Source of the DNA: CAIRDP01 sp037134895
GTDB taxonomy: Bacteria; Bacteroidota; Bacteroidia; Bacteroidales; FEN-979
Direction of reading: 5' to 3'
Length of the DNA stretch: 64,000 nucleotides
NCBI GenBank assembly: GCA_037134895.1
Contig: JBAXLI010000004.1
Location: 57,445-121,444, forward strand
Part shown: positions 25,346 to 34,568 of the stretch, in pieces
Numbering within the stretch: the stretch's first letter is position 1
How the letters are laid out: every line of letters begins with the position of its first letter
Program-made: the position numbers and the translations under genes
Notes under the pieces: generated by a model
Told to the model about the DNA's origin: nothing
The model's database searches: none
The model's input: the letters and a program-made list of their open reading frames with translations, nothing else

Positions 25346-27001
25346 ATGCTCAGGAAGCTGTCGATTGATAATTATATCCTTATTAATGACCTGGAAATCG
25401 AATTTTCGACAGGTTTGTCGGTTATAACAGGGGAGACAGGTTCGGGAAAATCTATACTGCTCGGCGCACTGAACCTCATACTGGGCCAAAGGGCAGATAC
25501 ATCTTCACTTCTTGATAAAACGCGCAAATGCATTATTGAAGGATGTTTCAGGATCAAAGGATATGAACTGGAAGCATTCTTTACCTCAAATGACCTTGAT
25601 TACGAAGATAATACAGTACTCCGGCGTGAAATAAACAACAACGGAAAGTCAAGAGCATTCATTAACGATACCCCTGTCAATGTAACGCTTCTGAAGGAAC
25701 TTGGAGATAAACTTGTAAACATCCATTCTCAGAATTCCGTCGTTACCCTGAACGATGCTGATTTCCAGATGGCGATTCTTGACAGCTATGCCGGGCTGAC
25801 TGCTTCTTTTAGAGATTATCAGCTTGATTATCAGCGGTATGCGTCACTCCGGAAAGAGCTCGAAGAGCTTAAACACCGGGAGGCAAAGTCTAAAGGAGAG
25901 CTGGACTATTATCGCTTTCTTCTTGACGAACTTCTTAAAACAGGATTGAAAGAAGGTGAGCAGGAAGAGGCTGAACAAAGACTGGAGACTCTCTCACATT
26001 CTGAGGAAATCAAAGGCAGTTTATTTGCTGCTTCAGAAAAAACCGGGAGATCGGAAGTTAATATCCTTGCCTTGTTAAATGAAGTGATTTCGGTTCTGTC
26101 AGCTTCTTCAAAATATCATCCCTCCATTCAGGAACTAATCGACAGGCTGAAAAATAACCAGATTGACATCAAGGATATCTGTAAGGAACTTGAACAACTT
26201 GAGGAAAAGATACAGTTTGATCCTGAAGAAATCCAGAGCCTGACACAGCGGCTCGATCTTATCTACCGTCTTGAAAAGAAGCACCAGGTTAAAACAGTAA
26301 ATGAGCTTTTTAAAATTATTCAAGACATTGAAAATAAGATTACCGATGATGATTACCTGGAGTTAAAGATTAAATCAGCTGAAGACGAAATATCAACAAT
26401 TTTCAAATCACTTTCTGAAGTGGCTGAAGGTATTTCGAAGGTTCGCAAAGGTGTTAAATCCGGGTTTGAGAAGGAAGTTGAAGACAGGCTTTCGCAGCTT
26501 GGTATGCCCTCGTCAAAGTTTGTTATTGAAATCATTCCCATGAAGCATTTAACACCCGGAGGGATCGATGATGTCAGGTTTTTATTTTCAGCCAATAAAG
26601 GGATTGCTGTGAATGAGGTTTCGAAGGTGGCCTCCGGAGGTGAATTATCTCGTTTGATGTTGACAGTCAAATCGATGGTAAGCAGGAAGAATTTATTGCC
26701 CACTATCATTTTCGACGAGATTGACAACGGCGTATCGGGCGAGATAGCAGGAAAAGTCGGGACCATACTTAAAACCATGTCGGCAGGGATGCAGGTGATA
26801 GTGATCACTCATCTTCCTCAGATTGCAGGGAAAGGCGTGCATCATTTCAGCGTCTATAAATCGGAAGGTGATCATGTCACAATGACAAGGATCAGGAAGC
26901 TTAAAAACAATGAGAGGGTAGAGGAGATTGCGAGGATGATGAGCAACGAGAAGGTGACCCCTGCAGCTATGAAAGCTGCAAAGGAATTGCTAAATACTTA
27001 G
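25346..27001 (+). CDS. recN: DNA repair protein RecN
   Basis: The product has 551 residues from the ATG at 25346. The frame extends 24 codons upstream into porD, but MLRKLSIDNYILINDLEIEF is the canonical RecN start. Walker A GETGSGKS is at 29-36. Long coiled-coil arms occupy about 160-370. The ABC signature is VASGGELSRLML, and Walker B is TIIFDEIDNGVSG. RecN is an SMC-like ATPase that aids double-strand break repair by recombination. It is the last gene of the bamD operon, and an 80-base gap separates it from fabI. Confidence 0.97.
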   Translation: MLRKLSIDNYILINDLEIEFSTGLSVITGETGSGKSILLGALNLILGQRADTSSLLDKTRKCIIEGCFRIKGYELEAFFTSNDLDYEDNTVLRREINNNGKSRAFINDTPVNVTLLKELGDKLVNIHSQNSVVTLNDADFQMAILDSYAGLTASFRDYQLDYQRYASLRKELEELKHREAKSKGELDYYRFLLDELLKTGLKEGEQEEAEQRLETLSHSEEIKGSLFAASEKTGRSEVNILALLNEVISVLSASSKYHPSIQELIDRLKNNQIDIKDICKELEQLEEKIQFDPEEIQSLTQRLDLIYRLEKKHQVKTVNELFKIIQDIENKITDDDYLELKIKSAEDEISTIFKSLSEVAEGISKVRKGVKSGFEKEVEDRLSQLGMPSSKFVIEIIPMKHLTPGGIDDVRFLFSANKGIAVNEVSKVASGGELSRLMLTVKSMVSRKNLLPTIIFDEIDNGVSGEIAGKVGTILKTMSAGMQVIVITHLPQIAGKGVHHFSVYKSEGDHVTMTRIRKLKNNERVEEIARMMSNEKVTPAAMKAAKELLNT

Positions 27002-27080
27002 GCAGTTTCCCCTGGTATTTAAATTAATCTATAGGTTTAGTTAAATTTATTTAATTGTCTGTAATTTAAGAAAATATAAA

Positions 27081-27908
27081 ATGCCATATAATTTACTTAA
27101 AGGAAAAAGAGGTATTATTTTCGGAGCGCTTGATGAGAAATCAATTGCCTGGAATGTAGCCTTGAAAGCGCATGAGGAAGGTGCTGTTTTTACACTTTCG
27201 AACACAGCTGTCGCACTTCGGTTCGGGACTATTAAAGCATTGTCGGAACATTGCGGCGCCGAAATTATTCCTGCGGATGCAACCAGTGTTTCAGACCTTG
27301 AGAATGTGATCAGCAAATCAACCGAAATACTGGGGGGAAAGCTCGACTTTATGTTACATTCGATTGGCATGTCGATGAATGTTCGCAAAAGCAGGGAGTA
27401 TGACGACCTTGATTATGATTACTATCATAAGACCGTGGATATATCGGCCATGTCGTTTCATAAATTGATTCAGGTCGCAAAAAAACTTGACGCGGTAAAT
27501 GAATGGGGGTCGATTGTCGGACTTTCTTATATTGCTGCCCAGAGGACGTTGTACAGGTACAACGATATGGCTGATGCCAAGGCCATGCTGGAATCCATTG
27601 CGAGGAGTTTCGGCTATATTTATGGCAGGGAAAAGAATGTGAGGATCAATACAATATCCCAGTCGCCAACCAGGACGACCGCTGGCAGTGGAGTAAAAGG
27701 CATAGATGCACTGATTGATTTTACCGAGAGGATGTCGCCCCTGGGCAATGCCACTGCTGAAGAATGTGCCGATTTTTGTATTGTACTCTTCTCTGACCTC
27801 TCCAGAAAGATTACCATGCAGAACATCTATCATGACGGGGGATTTTCAAGTATGGGTATGAGTCTCAAAGCGATGACACAGTATAAGAAATGCCTTGAGG
27901 ACGAGTAG
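27081..27908 (+). CDS. fabI: Enoyl-[acyl-carrier-protein] reductase (FabI type)
   Basis: This 275-residue atypical short-chain dehydrogenase performs the last reduction of each fatty-acid elongation cycle with NAD(P)H. The start KGKRGIIFGALDEKSIAW is the FabI cofactor-binding loop. LHSIGMSM contains the SIG motif, the Tyr-x6-Lys pair is YNDMADAK, and NTISQSPTRT corresponds to the substrate-binding S-x-G-P-x-(K/R)-T region, with Ser-Pro in place of the usual Gly-Pro. FabI is the triclosan target; resistance cannot be read by eye. It is a single gene between recN and etfB. Confidence 0.95.
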   Translation: MPYNLLKGKRGIIFGALDEKSIAWNVALKAHEEGAVFTLSNTAVALRFGTIKALSEHCGAEIIPADATSVSDLENVISKSTEILGGKLDFMLHSIGMSMNVRKSREYDDLDYDYYHKTVDISAMSFHKLIQVAKKLDAVNEWGSIVGLSYIAAQRTLYRYNDMADAKAMLESIARSFGYIYGREKNVRINTISQSPTRTTAGSGVKGIDALIDFTERMSPLGNATAEECADFCIVLFSDLSRKITMQNIYHDGGFSSMGMSLKAMTQYKKCLEDE

Positions 27909-27940
27909 TAAATTCCATTTTCCCATTATTTTATTTATAC

Positions 27941-27948
27941 TAATTTTG
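27941..27948 (+). promoter_or_regulatory. -7 element of the etf operon
   Basis: TAATTTTG lies 19 bases before the etfB ATG. A TTTT occurs at the -33 position instead of TTTG. Confidence 0.55.
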
Positions 27949-27967
27949 CAACCGCAAAAAAAGAAGA

Positions 27968-28717
27968 ATGAATATACTAGTATGTATCAGCAATGTTCCT
28001 GACACCACAACCAAGGTGAAGTTTATCGATGATTTTAAGAAACTCGATACTTCAGGAATTCAATGGGTTATAAATCCATGGGATGAATTATCCCTCACAA
28101 GGGCGCTTGAGCTCAAAGACGATCCTGCCAATAGCATTCAAAAGATCACGGTGGCTCATGTAGGACTTGCAGGTTCTGAACCAACAATCAGGAAAGCGCT
28201 TGCGATCGGAGCCGACGATGCCATCAGGGTGAATGCAGATCCCGCTGATGCAGTTTTTGTGGCAGCCGAGCTTGCCGGGGTTATTAAAAAAGAACCATAT
28301 GATATCATACTTTGCGGAATTGAATCAAGTGATTACAACGGCTCGATGGTAGGAGGGATGCTGGCCGAATTTCTTGACATTCCTTCTATTTCATCCGTAT
28401 CCGGACTGAAGATTGAAAACGGTCAGGCAGTTCTTACGAGAGAGATTGACGGCGGAAAGGAAATTGTGAGCGTTGATGTGCCGTTTGTTGCCATAGTACA
28501 GAAAGGCATTGCAAAGGAACCGAGGATCGCAGCTATGAGAGGAATCATGATGGCCCGTACCAAACCAATCAAAGTTTCAGAGCCGTCGGGAAGTAGTCCG
28601 CAAACAGAGCTGCTTAATTATGAGAAACCTAAGCCCCGTGCGGCCTGTAAATATATTGATGCCGAAAATCCAAAGCAGCTCGTTGAGCTGCTTCAGAACG
28701 AAGCAAAAGTCATTTAA
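27968..28717 (+). CDS. etfB: Electron transfer flavoprotein subunit beta
   Basis: The product has 249 residues. The start MNILVCISNVPDTTTKVKF and INPWDELSLTRALELKDD are typical of EtfB, which carries AMP or, in bifurcating types, a second FAD. AIGADDAIRV and DIILCGIESSDYNGSMVGGM also fit. EtfB pairs with EtfA to accept electrons from acyl-CoA dehydrogenases. It is the first gene of a five-gene operon ending with an acyl-CoA dehydrogenase. Confidence 0.95.
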   Translation: MNILVCISNVPDTTTKVKFIDDFKKLDTSGIQWVINPWDELSLTRALELKDDPANSIQKITVAHVGLAGSEPTIRKALAIGADDAIRVNADPADAVFVAAELAGVIKKEPYDIILCGIESSDYNGSMVGGMLAEFLDIPSISSVSGLKIENGQAVLTREIDGGKEIVSVDVPFVAIVQKGIAKEPRIAAMRGIMMARTKPIKVSEPSGSSPQTELLNYEKPKPRAACKYIDAENPKQLVELLQNEAKVI

Positions 28718-28744
28718 CCTTTAACAATCGTTTAAAAACATACC

Positions 28745-29710
28745 ATGTCTGTATTAGTATTCGTTGAAAATTGGGATGGAAGGTTTAAGAAACTTTCTTT
28801 TGAATTGGTATCCTATGCAACAAAGGTTGCAGAAATGCTGGGTTCAGGTGTTACTGCTGTTTCTATCGGAAAAGTTGACGACACGGAGTTGGCAATACTT
28901 GCGAATTACGGGGCTTCAAAGATCGTTAGTGTTGAAGGTGATCAGTTGAATGTTCTTGACAACCAGAATTATGCAGCTGTGATCTCTGAAATCGCAATGA
29001 AGGAATCCGCCAATGTAATACTGCTCTCCAACAACAATATGGGGAAAGCTATTGCACCCAGGGTGGCAGTCAGAATGAAGGCCGGACTGGGAGCCGGTGT
29101 TAGTCGCCTTCCTGTTTCCGTTAGCCCGTTCATAATTTATAAAAAAGTATTTTCCGGCAATGCTTTTGCCAATGTTACCATAACATCAGATGTCAGGGTT
29201 CTTACGCTTGCACAGAATTCGTTTGAAGTTATTGAAAAGACACAGCCGGTCGTTATTGAAAAACTTGCTCCTTCATCTGTTGTTAATAAAACCCATGTCA
29301 GGGATACCCAGAAGCAAACCGGCAAGATCCTTCTGACTGATGCAGATATAGTTGTTTCAGGTGGCCGTGGAATGAAATCCCCCGACAACTGGGGGCCCCT
29401 GGTTGAGCTTGCAAACATCCTCGGAGCAGCCACAGCCTGTTCCAGGCCCGTTTCAGATGAGGGATGGCGCGGACACGAAGAGCATACCGGACAAACCGGT
29501 AAGATCATCGCACCAAACCTTTATTTTGCGATAGGTATTTCAGGTGCCACACAGCACCTCGCCGGTGTGAGCGGGTCTAAGTTTATTGTTGCTATCAATA
29601 CAGATAAAGATGCTCCTGTCTTCGAAGCTGCACAGTACGGAATAATCGGAGATGCGTCGAAAGTCTTGCCGAAACTTGTAGAAGCTTTCAGAGAGGTCAA
29701 AGGGAAATAA
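28745..29710 (+). CDS. etfA: Electron transfer flavoprotein subunit alpha
   Basis: The product has 321 residues. The FAD-binding C-terminal domain is clear: ADIVVSGGRGMKSPDNW, CSRPVSDEGW, HTGQTGKIIAPNLYFAIGIS and ISGATQHLAGVSGSKFIVAINTDKDAPVF. The N-terminal domain is MSVLVFVENWDGRFKKLSF. It forms the ETF heterodimer with the preceding gene, 27 bases upstream, and transfers electrons to the membrane FeS protein encoded next. Confidence 0.96.
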   Translation: MSVLVFVENWDGRFKKLSFELVSYATKVAEMLGSGVTAVSIGKVDDTELAILANYGASKIVSVEGDQLNVLDNQNYAAVISEIAMKESANVILLSNNNMGKAIAPRVAVRMKAGLGAGVSRLPVSVSPFIIYKKVFSGNAFANVTITSDVRVLTLAQNSFEVIEKTQPVVIEKLAPSSVVNKTHVRDTQKQTGKILLTDADIVVSGGRGMKSPDNWGPLVELANILGAATACSRPVSDEGWRGHEEHTGQTGKIIAPNLYFAIGISGATQHLAGVSGSKFIVAINTDKDAPVFEAAQYGIIGDASKVLPKLVEAFREVKGK

Positions 29711-29717
29711 ACATATC

Positions 29718-31034
29718 ATGTTAAAACAGATTGTATTTTCCTTATCCCTGCTGCTTACCCTTGGTGTTTTCACCTATTCAACATTTCGTTACCTCAAATT
29801 ATTCAAGCTCACAAAGGCAGGCTTTCCGGTAAGGGATTTGAGCCGCCGGTTCGGCATCATGTTCAGGGTTGCCATCGGTCAAACAAAGATCTTCAGGTTT
29901 CCTATGACAGGTATACTGCATGCTTTGGTTTTCTGGGGTTTCTGCGTGATACTTTTCGGAAGTGTCGAGATGCTTATCGACGGGCTTTTCGGAACCGAGA
30001 AGTCCCTTTCTTTCCTTGGCCCGGTTTATAACCTGATCATGGGTAGCGGCGATGTCTTCGCACTCATCATCGCCCTTGCAATCCTGGTGTTCCTCATCCG
30101 CAGGGTTTTCCTGCATGTTAAACGATTCGAAGGCATTGAGATGAAGCACATCTCGCATATGGATGCCAACATCGCCCTCAGCCTTATTTTCCTGCTTATG
30201 GTATCCTTACAGGGGATGAATATTGCCTATATCCGGCAGCAGGTACTCGAAGGTAAGCCTATCCTTGGGGTTTATCCTGTAAGCAGTTTATTCTGCGGAT
30301 GGCTAAGCGGACTCTCATCGGGCGTGGTAACTATTTTGTATGAGATATTCTGGTGGTCACATATTCTCCTGATCTTCATTTTCGCCAACGTACTACCTTA
30401 TTCCAAGCATTTTCACGTGTTCATGTCGGTACCCAATGTATTTCTCAGCAGGCTTGAACCCCTGGGAAAGCTGACGAACATGGACGAAATTACACGTGAA
30501 GTCAGGATGATGCTGGACCCGGGGTTGGTAAGCGAAGCTGCTGCAAATGTTCCCATAGGGCGTTTTGGTGTTAAGGATGTGGAGGACGTAGTATGGAAGA
30601 CTTACCTGGATTCCCTTGCATGTACTGAGTGCGGAAGATGTACGTCGGTATGCCCGGCCAATATTACAGGGAAAAAGCTGTCTCCCCGCAAAGTTATGAT
30701 GGATCTCAGGGCCAGGATGAAGGAAAAAGGACCTCACCTGATTAAAAACGGGAGGGATTTTACAGACAACAAGGCATTGCTGCGGGATTACATTTCGGAA
30801 GAAGAATTGTGGGGCTGTACGACCTGCAATGCCTGTGCAATGGAATGCCCGATAAATATCAATCACCCAAGCCTGATCGTTGATATGAGAAGGTATCTGG
30901 TAATGGAGGAGGCTTCGGCACCAGGACAGTTGAAAGCGATGTTCAGTTACATTGAGAACAACGGGGCTCCATGGCAGTTTTCACAGGGAGACAGGATGTT
31001 GTGGGCTAAAGATCTTGAAATCAGGAAGAACTAG
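29718..31034 (+). CDS. Membrane-bound iron-sulfur oxidoreductase (ETF:quinone oxidoreductase-like, first half)
   Basis: The product has 438 residues. About five membrane helices in residues 5-240 resemble the nitrate-reductase gamma/HdrE cytochrome b fold, with histidines in HALVFWG, SHILLIF and SKHFHVF that could bind haem. Two [4Fe-4S] motifs follow in the cytoplasmic C-terminal part: CTECGRCTSVCP from C302 and CTTCNACAMECP from C367. The CCG-type domain that often completes this protein is encoded separately in the next gene. The pair probably passes electrons from ETF to menaquinone (inference from gene order and domains). Confidence 0.88.
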   Translation: MLKQIVFSLSLLLTLGVFTYSTFRYLKLFKLTKAGFPVRDLSRRFGIMFRVAIGQTKIFRFPMTGILHALVFWGFCVILFGSVEMLIDGLFGTEKSLSFLGPVYNLIMGSGDVFALIIALAILVFLIRRVFLHVKRFEGIEMKHISHMDANIALSLIFLLMVSLQGMNIAYIRQQVLEGKPILGVYPVSSLFCGWLSGLSSGVVTILYEIFWWSHILLIFIFANVLPYSKHFHVFMSVPNVFLSRLEPLGKLTNMDEITREVRMMLDPGLVSEAAANVPIGRFGVKDVEDVVWKTYLDSLACTECGRCTSVCPANITGKKLSPRKVMMDLRARMKEKGPHLIKNGRDFTDNKALLRDYISEEELWGCTTCNACAMECPININHPSLIVDMRRYLVMEEASAPGQLKAMFSYIENNGAPWQFSQGDRMLWAKDLEIRKN

Positions 31035-31048
31035 GAATACTTTTGAAT

Positions 31049-31846
31049 ATGAGCGAAACAGTACCTGTGCAGATGACACTAATGGCCGATCTTTTTGCCC
31101 GGGGAGAAAAACCAGAATATTTATTCTGGGTTGGCTGCGCTGGTGCATTTGACGACAGGTACCGGAAGGTAGCCAGGGCGTTTGCAAAGATCCTCGTATA
31201 CCTTAAAACGAACTTTGCAGTCCTTGGCCTTGAGGAAACCTGTACAGGTGATCCGGCAAGAAGGGCGGGTAATGAGATGCTTTACCAGATGCAGGCTCTG
31301 CAGAATATCAGCCTGTTCAAATCATACGGAATTGAAAAGATCCTGACCATTTGTCCGCATTGCTACAATATCTTCAAAAATGAATACCCCGACCTGGGAG
31401 GTAATTTTGAAGTCGTGAGTTATCTTCATTTCCTTGACCAGATGATAGATTTGGGGAAATTGAATCCCGATAAAAGCCTTTTTTCCAAGACCCGCCTGAC
31501 TTTTCATGACCCCTGTTACCTGGGCAGGGCCAACGGGATTTACGAGGAACCCAGGAATATTCTCAGGGCCCTGGGTGCAGAGTTTACCGAGATGCACCGG
31601 AACCGGAGTTCAGCACTCTGCTGCGGAGCCGGCGGGGCCCAGATGTTCAAGGAGGCCGAAGCAGGGAAAAAGGAAGTGTATATGGAACGTACCGAGGATG
31701 TTCTGAAGACGGGGGCGGATGTCGTTGCTACCGCTTGTCCGTTCTGTATGAACATGCTTACCGACGGAATAAAATATAAGAATGCCGAAAGCGGGGTCAG
31801 GAATTTGGATATTGCCGAACTGATCGCCGATTCATTAAACCTGTAA
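31049..31846 (+). CDS. CCG-domain iron-sulfur protein (HdrB-like), second half of the oxidoreductase
   Basis: The product has 265 residues from the ATG at 31049; a TTG two codons earlier is possible. It holds two cysteine-rich CCG-type modules: FWVGCAGAFD ... EETCTGDPARRAGNEML ... ICPHCYN, then FHDPCYLGRANGIYEEPR ... ALCCGAGG ... ACPFCMN. Such modules bind a non-cubane [4Fe-4S] or zinc site in heterodisulfide-reductase-like proteins. It starts 14 bases after the membrane FeS gene and ends 31 bases before the dehydrogenase gene. In many bacteria the two halves are one polypeptide, so this is a split form. Confidence 0.88.
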   Translation: MSETVPVQMTLMADLFARGEKPEYLFWVGCAGAFDDRYRKVARAFAKILVYLKTNFAVLGLEETCTGDPARRAGNEMLYQMQALQNISLFKSYGIEKILTICPHCYNIFKNEYPDLGGNFEVVSYLHFLDQMIDLGKLNPDKSLFSKTRLTFHDPCYLGRANGIYEEPRNILRALGAEFTEMHRNRSSALCCGAGGAQMFKEAEAGKKEVYMERTEDVLKTGADVVATACPFCMNMLTDGIKYKNAESGVRNLDIAELIADSLNL

Positions 31847-31877
31847 ATGAAAAAATAAAACCAATAAACCAAAACTG

Positions 31878-33662
31878 ATGGAACACCAGCAAGTATTGAA
31901 AAGCGGCGAATTTCTTGTTCGCGAGATCACCCCTGCGGAAATTTTTATTCCCGAAGAATTTAATGAAGAGCAGCTGATGATCGCACAGACCTGCCGCGAT
32001 TTTCTTCAGACGGAAGTATACCCGATCATCGACAAGATCGATACTCCTGATACCATACTGATGAAAAGCACTCTGAAAAAAGCGGGTGAACTGGGGCTTA
32101 TGGGTATCGCCCTTCCGGAGGAATATGGCGGGTTCGGACAGGATTTTGTGACCCAGATGCTTGCTGCGGAAACTATAGGGGCAGGATATTCTTTTTCGGT
32201 GGCGTTCATGGCTCATACAGGAATCGGCACCCTGCCTATCATGTATTACGGCAATGAGGAGCAGCGCCAGAAATATGTAACCAGACTTGCAAGCGGGGAG
32301 ATGATAGGGGCATATTGCCTTACTGAGCCGGGAGCAGGCAGTGATGCGAACTCGGGTAAAACACAGGCGGTTCTTTCTGCAGACGCGAAACATTATATTT
32401 TGAATGGTCAGAAGATGTGGATCACCAATGCCGGTTTTGCCGACTCTCAGGTTGTTTTCGCTAAGATCGACAAGGACAGGGTATTGTCGGCTTTTATTGT
32501 TGAGCGCCAGTTCCCGGGTGTCAGTGTGAATCCTGATGAACATAAGATGGGAATTAAGGGATCATCAACAGCCCAGATATTTTATACTGATGTGAAAGTA
32601 CCTGTTGAAAACCTTATCGGCAGCAGGGGAGAAGGATTCCGTATTGCTTTGAGCATCCTTCATATGGGCCGTATTAAACTCGGAGCCAATGTTCTTGGCG
32701 CAAGTAAAAAAGCGATTAATGATTCTGTTAAGTATGCCAATGAACGCAAGCAGTTCTGTGTTCTGATCTCAACTTTCGGGGCAATCAAATTCAAGCTTGC
32801 TGAGCAGGTGATCAGGACGTTTGCCCTTGAATCAGCCATTTACAGGGTGAGCAGGGATATCGATATCCAGATACAGAAAAATAAAGCAGAGGGAATGGAT
32901 AAGGGCCGTGCTGCAATTGAAGGTATCAGCCATTATGCCGTTGAAGCTGCAATTCTCAAAGTATATGGGTCTGAAGCTCTGGATTATGTGATTGACGAAG
33001 CCGTGCAGATCCATGGTGGCATGGGATATTCGGCTGAGATGTCGGTCGAAAGGGGATACCGTGATTCAAGGATCAACAGGATCTTTGAAGGCACCAACGA
33101 AATCAACCGCCTGCTGGTGGTTGATACTGCTATGAAGCGTGCCATGAAAGGCGATTTTGACCTGATGGGCAATGCTGAAATTCTGGTATCCTCAGCATCT
33201 TCTATTGCCGAAACGAAACCTGCATCTGAAGGCTACCATGAAGAAAAAATGCGATGCATCCGCAATTTCAAGAAAGCCATCCTCATAGCGTTGTACGGGG
33301 CATTAAAAACTTTCGAAAAGAAGCTTGGGCAGGAACAGGAGGTACTGAATAATCTTTCGGAAATGATTATCGAAGTATATATCGCCGAATCGACAGCCCT
33401 CAGAGTTGCCAAACTCGAAGGCATGAAAGGTGAATCCGAGGTCGCATTATACAAAGATATTCTTGATGTGCTGGTTTATGATGCTGCTGATAAGATCCGT
33501 AAAGCAGGCTGCGATGCGGCTTACAGCTTTTCCTCCGGTGATGATGCCGCACGTCTGGTAAAATCAGTTAGTGAGCTGAGCGAGATTGAAGGATTGAATA
33601 TAAAAGAAGCCCGCAGGAGAATTGCCAATAAGCTAATAGAAGACAATCAATATAAATTTTAA
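31878..33662 (+). CDS. Acyl-CoA dehydrogenase with C-terminal extension
   Basis: This 594-residue FAD enzyme introduces a trans double bond into acyl-CoA. The acyl-CoA dehydrogenase core occupies about 30-420: YCLTEPGAGSDANS, MWITNAGFAD and QIHGGMGYSAEMSVERGYRD, with the catalytic glutamate in FEGTNEINR. About 150 extra C-terminal helical residues resemble those of the very-long-chain class. As the last gene of an operon with etfB, etfA and two FeS proteins, it most likely delivers electrons to the co-encoded ETF. The chain-length preference is unknown. No other beta-oxidation genes are in the window. Confidence 0.95.
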   Translation: MEHQQVLKSGEFLVREITPAEIFIPEEFNEEQLMIAQTCRDFLQTEVYPIIDKIDTPDTILMKSTLKKAGELGLMGIALPEEYGGFGQDFVTQMLAAETIGAGYSFSVAFMAHTGIGTLPIMYYGNEEQRQKYVTRLASGEMIGAYCLTEPGAGSDANSGKTQAVLSADAKHYILNGQKMWITNAGFADSQVVFAKIDKDRVLSAFIVERQFPGVSVNPDEHKMGIKGSSTAQIFYTDVKVPVENLIGSRGEGFRIALSILHMGRIKLGANVLGASKKAINDSVKYANERKQFCVLISTFGAIKFKLAEQVIRTFALESAIYRVSRDIDIQIQKNKAEGMDKGRAAIEGISHYAVEAAILKVYGSEALDYVIDEAVQIHGGMGYSAEMSVERGYRDSRINRIFEGTNEINRLLVVDTAMKRAMKGDFDLMGNAEILVSSASSIAETKPASEGYHEEKMRCIRNFKKAILIALYGALKTFEKKLGQEQEVLNNLSEMIIEVYIAESTALRVAKLEGMKGESEVALYKDILDVLVYDAADKIRKAGCDAAYSFSSGDDAARLVKSVSELSEIEGLNIKEARRRIANKLIEDNQYKF

Positions 33663-33696
33663 AGACTGTCAGACACTTATTTAACTGGAATTAGAC

Positions 33697-33704
33697 TACA
33701 TTTG
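33697..33704 (+). promoter_or_regulatory. -7 element upstream of the membrane-anchored unknown gene
   Basis: TACATTTG matches TAnnTTTG and is 48 bases before the ATG at 33753. No TTTG at -33. Confidence 0.45.
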
Positions 33705-33752
33705 TGCATCAATTTCCGAGCCTGCTTTTAAGGTGCTGAATTGCTTTTCGAT

Positions 33753-34568
33753 ATGAACAGCCCCACTCTGAATTTTATCCTGCTTGCCAGAACCGCAAAG
33801 GACAGTACGTCTTTTGACCCCAGCATGCTATACCTGATACTGGCCCTGGTTGGGCTTTTTGTTCTCGTGCTTTTACTGGTTTTTACAAGGGCGAGGTTGC
33901 TTCCCCTCATCAAGCTGGGAATTATCAATCTCAGATATGGGCGCTACAGCTTTGAATTCCTTGAGTTCTTTAAGGAGAATAATCTCAGGAATCCTCATAA
34001 TAACTGTATTAAGGATGAAATATCAATGCATTTTTTTACCTTCTATAAGCCTGGAAAGAATTCCCAGTTTTTTGATACAGGAACCAAGATTGAATTCGGC
34101 GACACCCCATTTCTTACAACGTTTAAAAAAATGACAAAGCTGAAAGGGGAACCTGAATGCATCAATATTTCGAAATTTCAGTCAATGCGGGTAAGACTCA
34201 TCGGGTACAATGAGACCTTGCAGAACATGAAAATGAAAACCATGTTTTATTTCATGGGTGACCGGTTTGTGATGGGAGAGTACCAGTTCATGGACCTGAA
34301 CAAGCTGAAGACGGCCGACATTATTGCTCCTCTTGCTGTTAAATACCTTAAAGGCGAGAATATAGTATCCGATAATTTTTACATCAGCGATCAGTCGGGA
34401 GATAAGATCAATTATGAGCACAATGGTTTCACCATCACTATAAGGTACTTTTACCGGGGTGACGCAGAAGTCAACAAGATACTGGATTCAGTATTCGGGA
34501 ATGTGAATGACAATGGTGAAACCCTTATCCGTACGATGAAGCACGAAGAGTTGCTGAACCGTTTTTAA
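33753..34568 (+). CDS. Membrane-anchored protein of unknown function
   Basis: I do not recognise this 271-residue protein. It has one strong membrane helix near residues 22-44 (MLYLILALVGLFVLVLLLVF) followed by a basic cytoplasmic-side flank (TRARLLPLIK). The remaining 220 residues appear soluble and mixed alpha/beta, without cysteine pairs or a known catalytic motif. The ATG at 33753 was preferred over a TTG four codons earlier. Its last 4 bases overlap the end of clpC on the other strand (shared TTAA). Confidence 0.7.
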   Translation: MNSPTLNFILLARTAKDSTSFDPSMLYLILALVGLFVLVLLLVFTRARLLPLIKLGIINLRYGRYSFEFLEFFKENNLRNPHNNCIKDEISMHFFTFYKPGKNSQFFDTGTKIEFGDTPFLTTFKKMTKLKGEPECINISKFQSMRVRLIGYNETLQNMKMKTMFYFMGDRFVMGEYQFMDLNKLKTADIIAPLAVKYLKGENIVSDNFYISDQSGDKINYEHNGFTITIRYFYRGDAEVNKILDSVFGNVNDNGETLIRTMKHEELLNRF

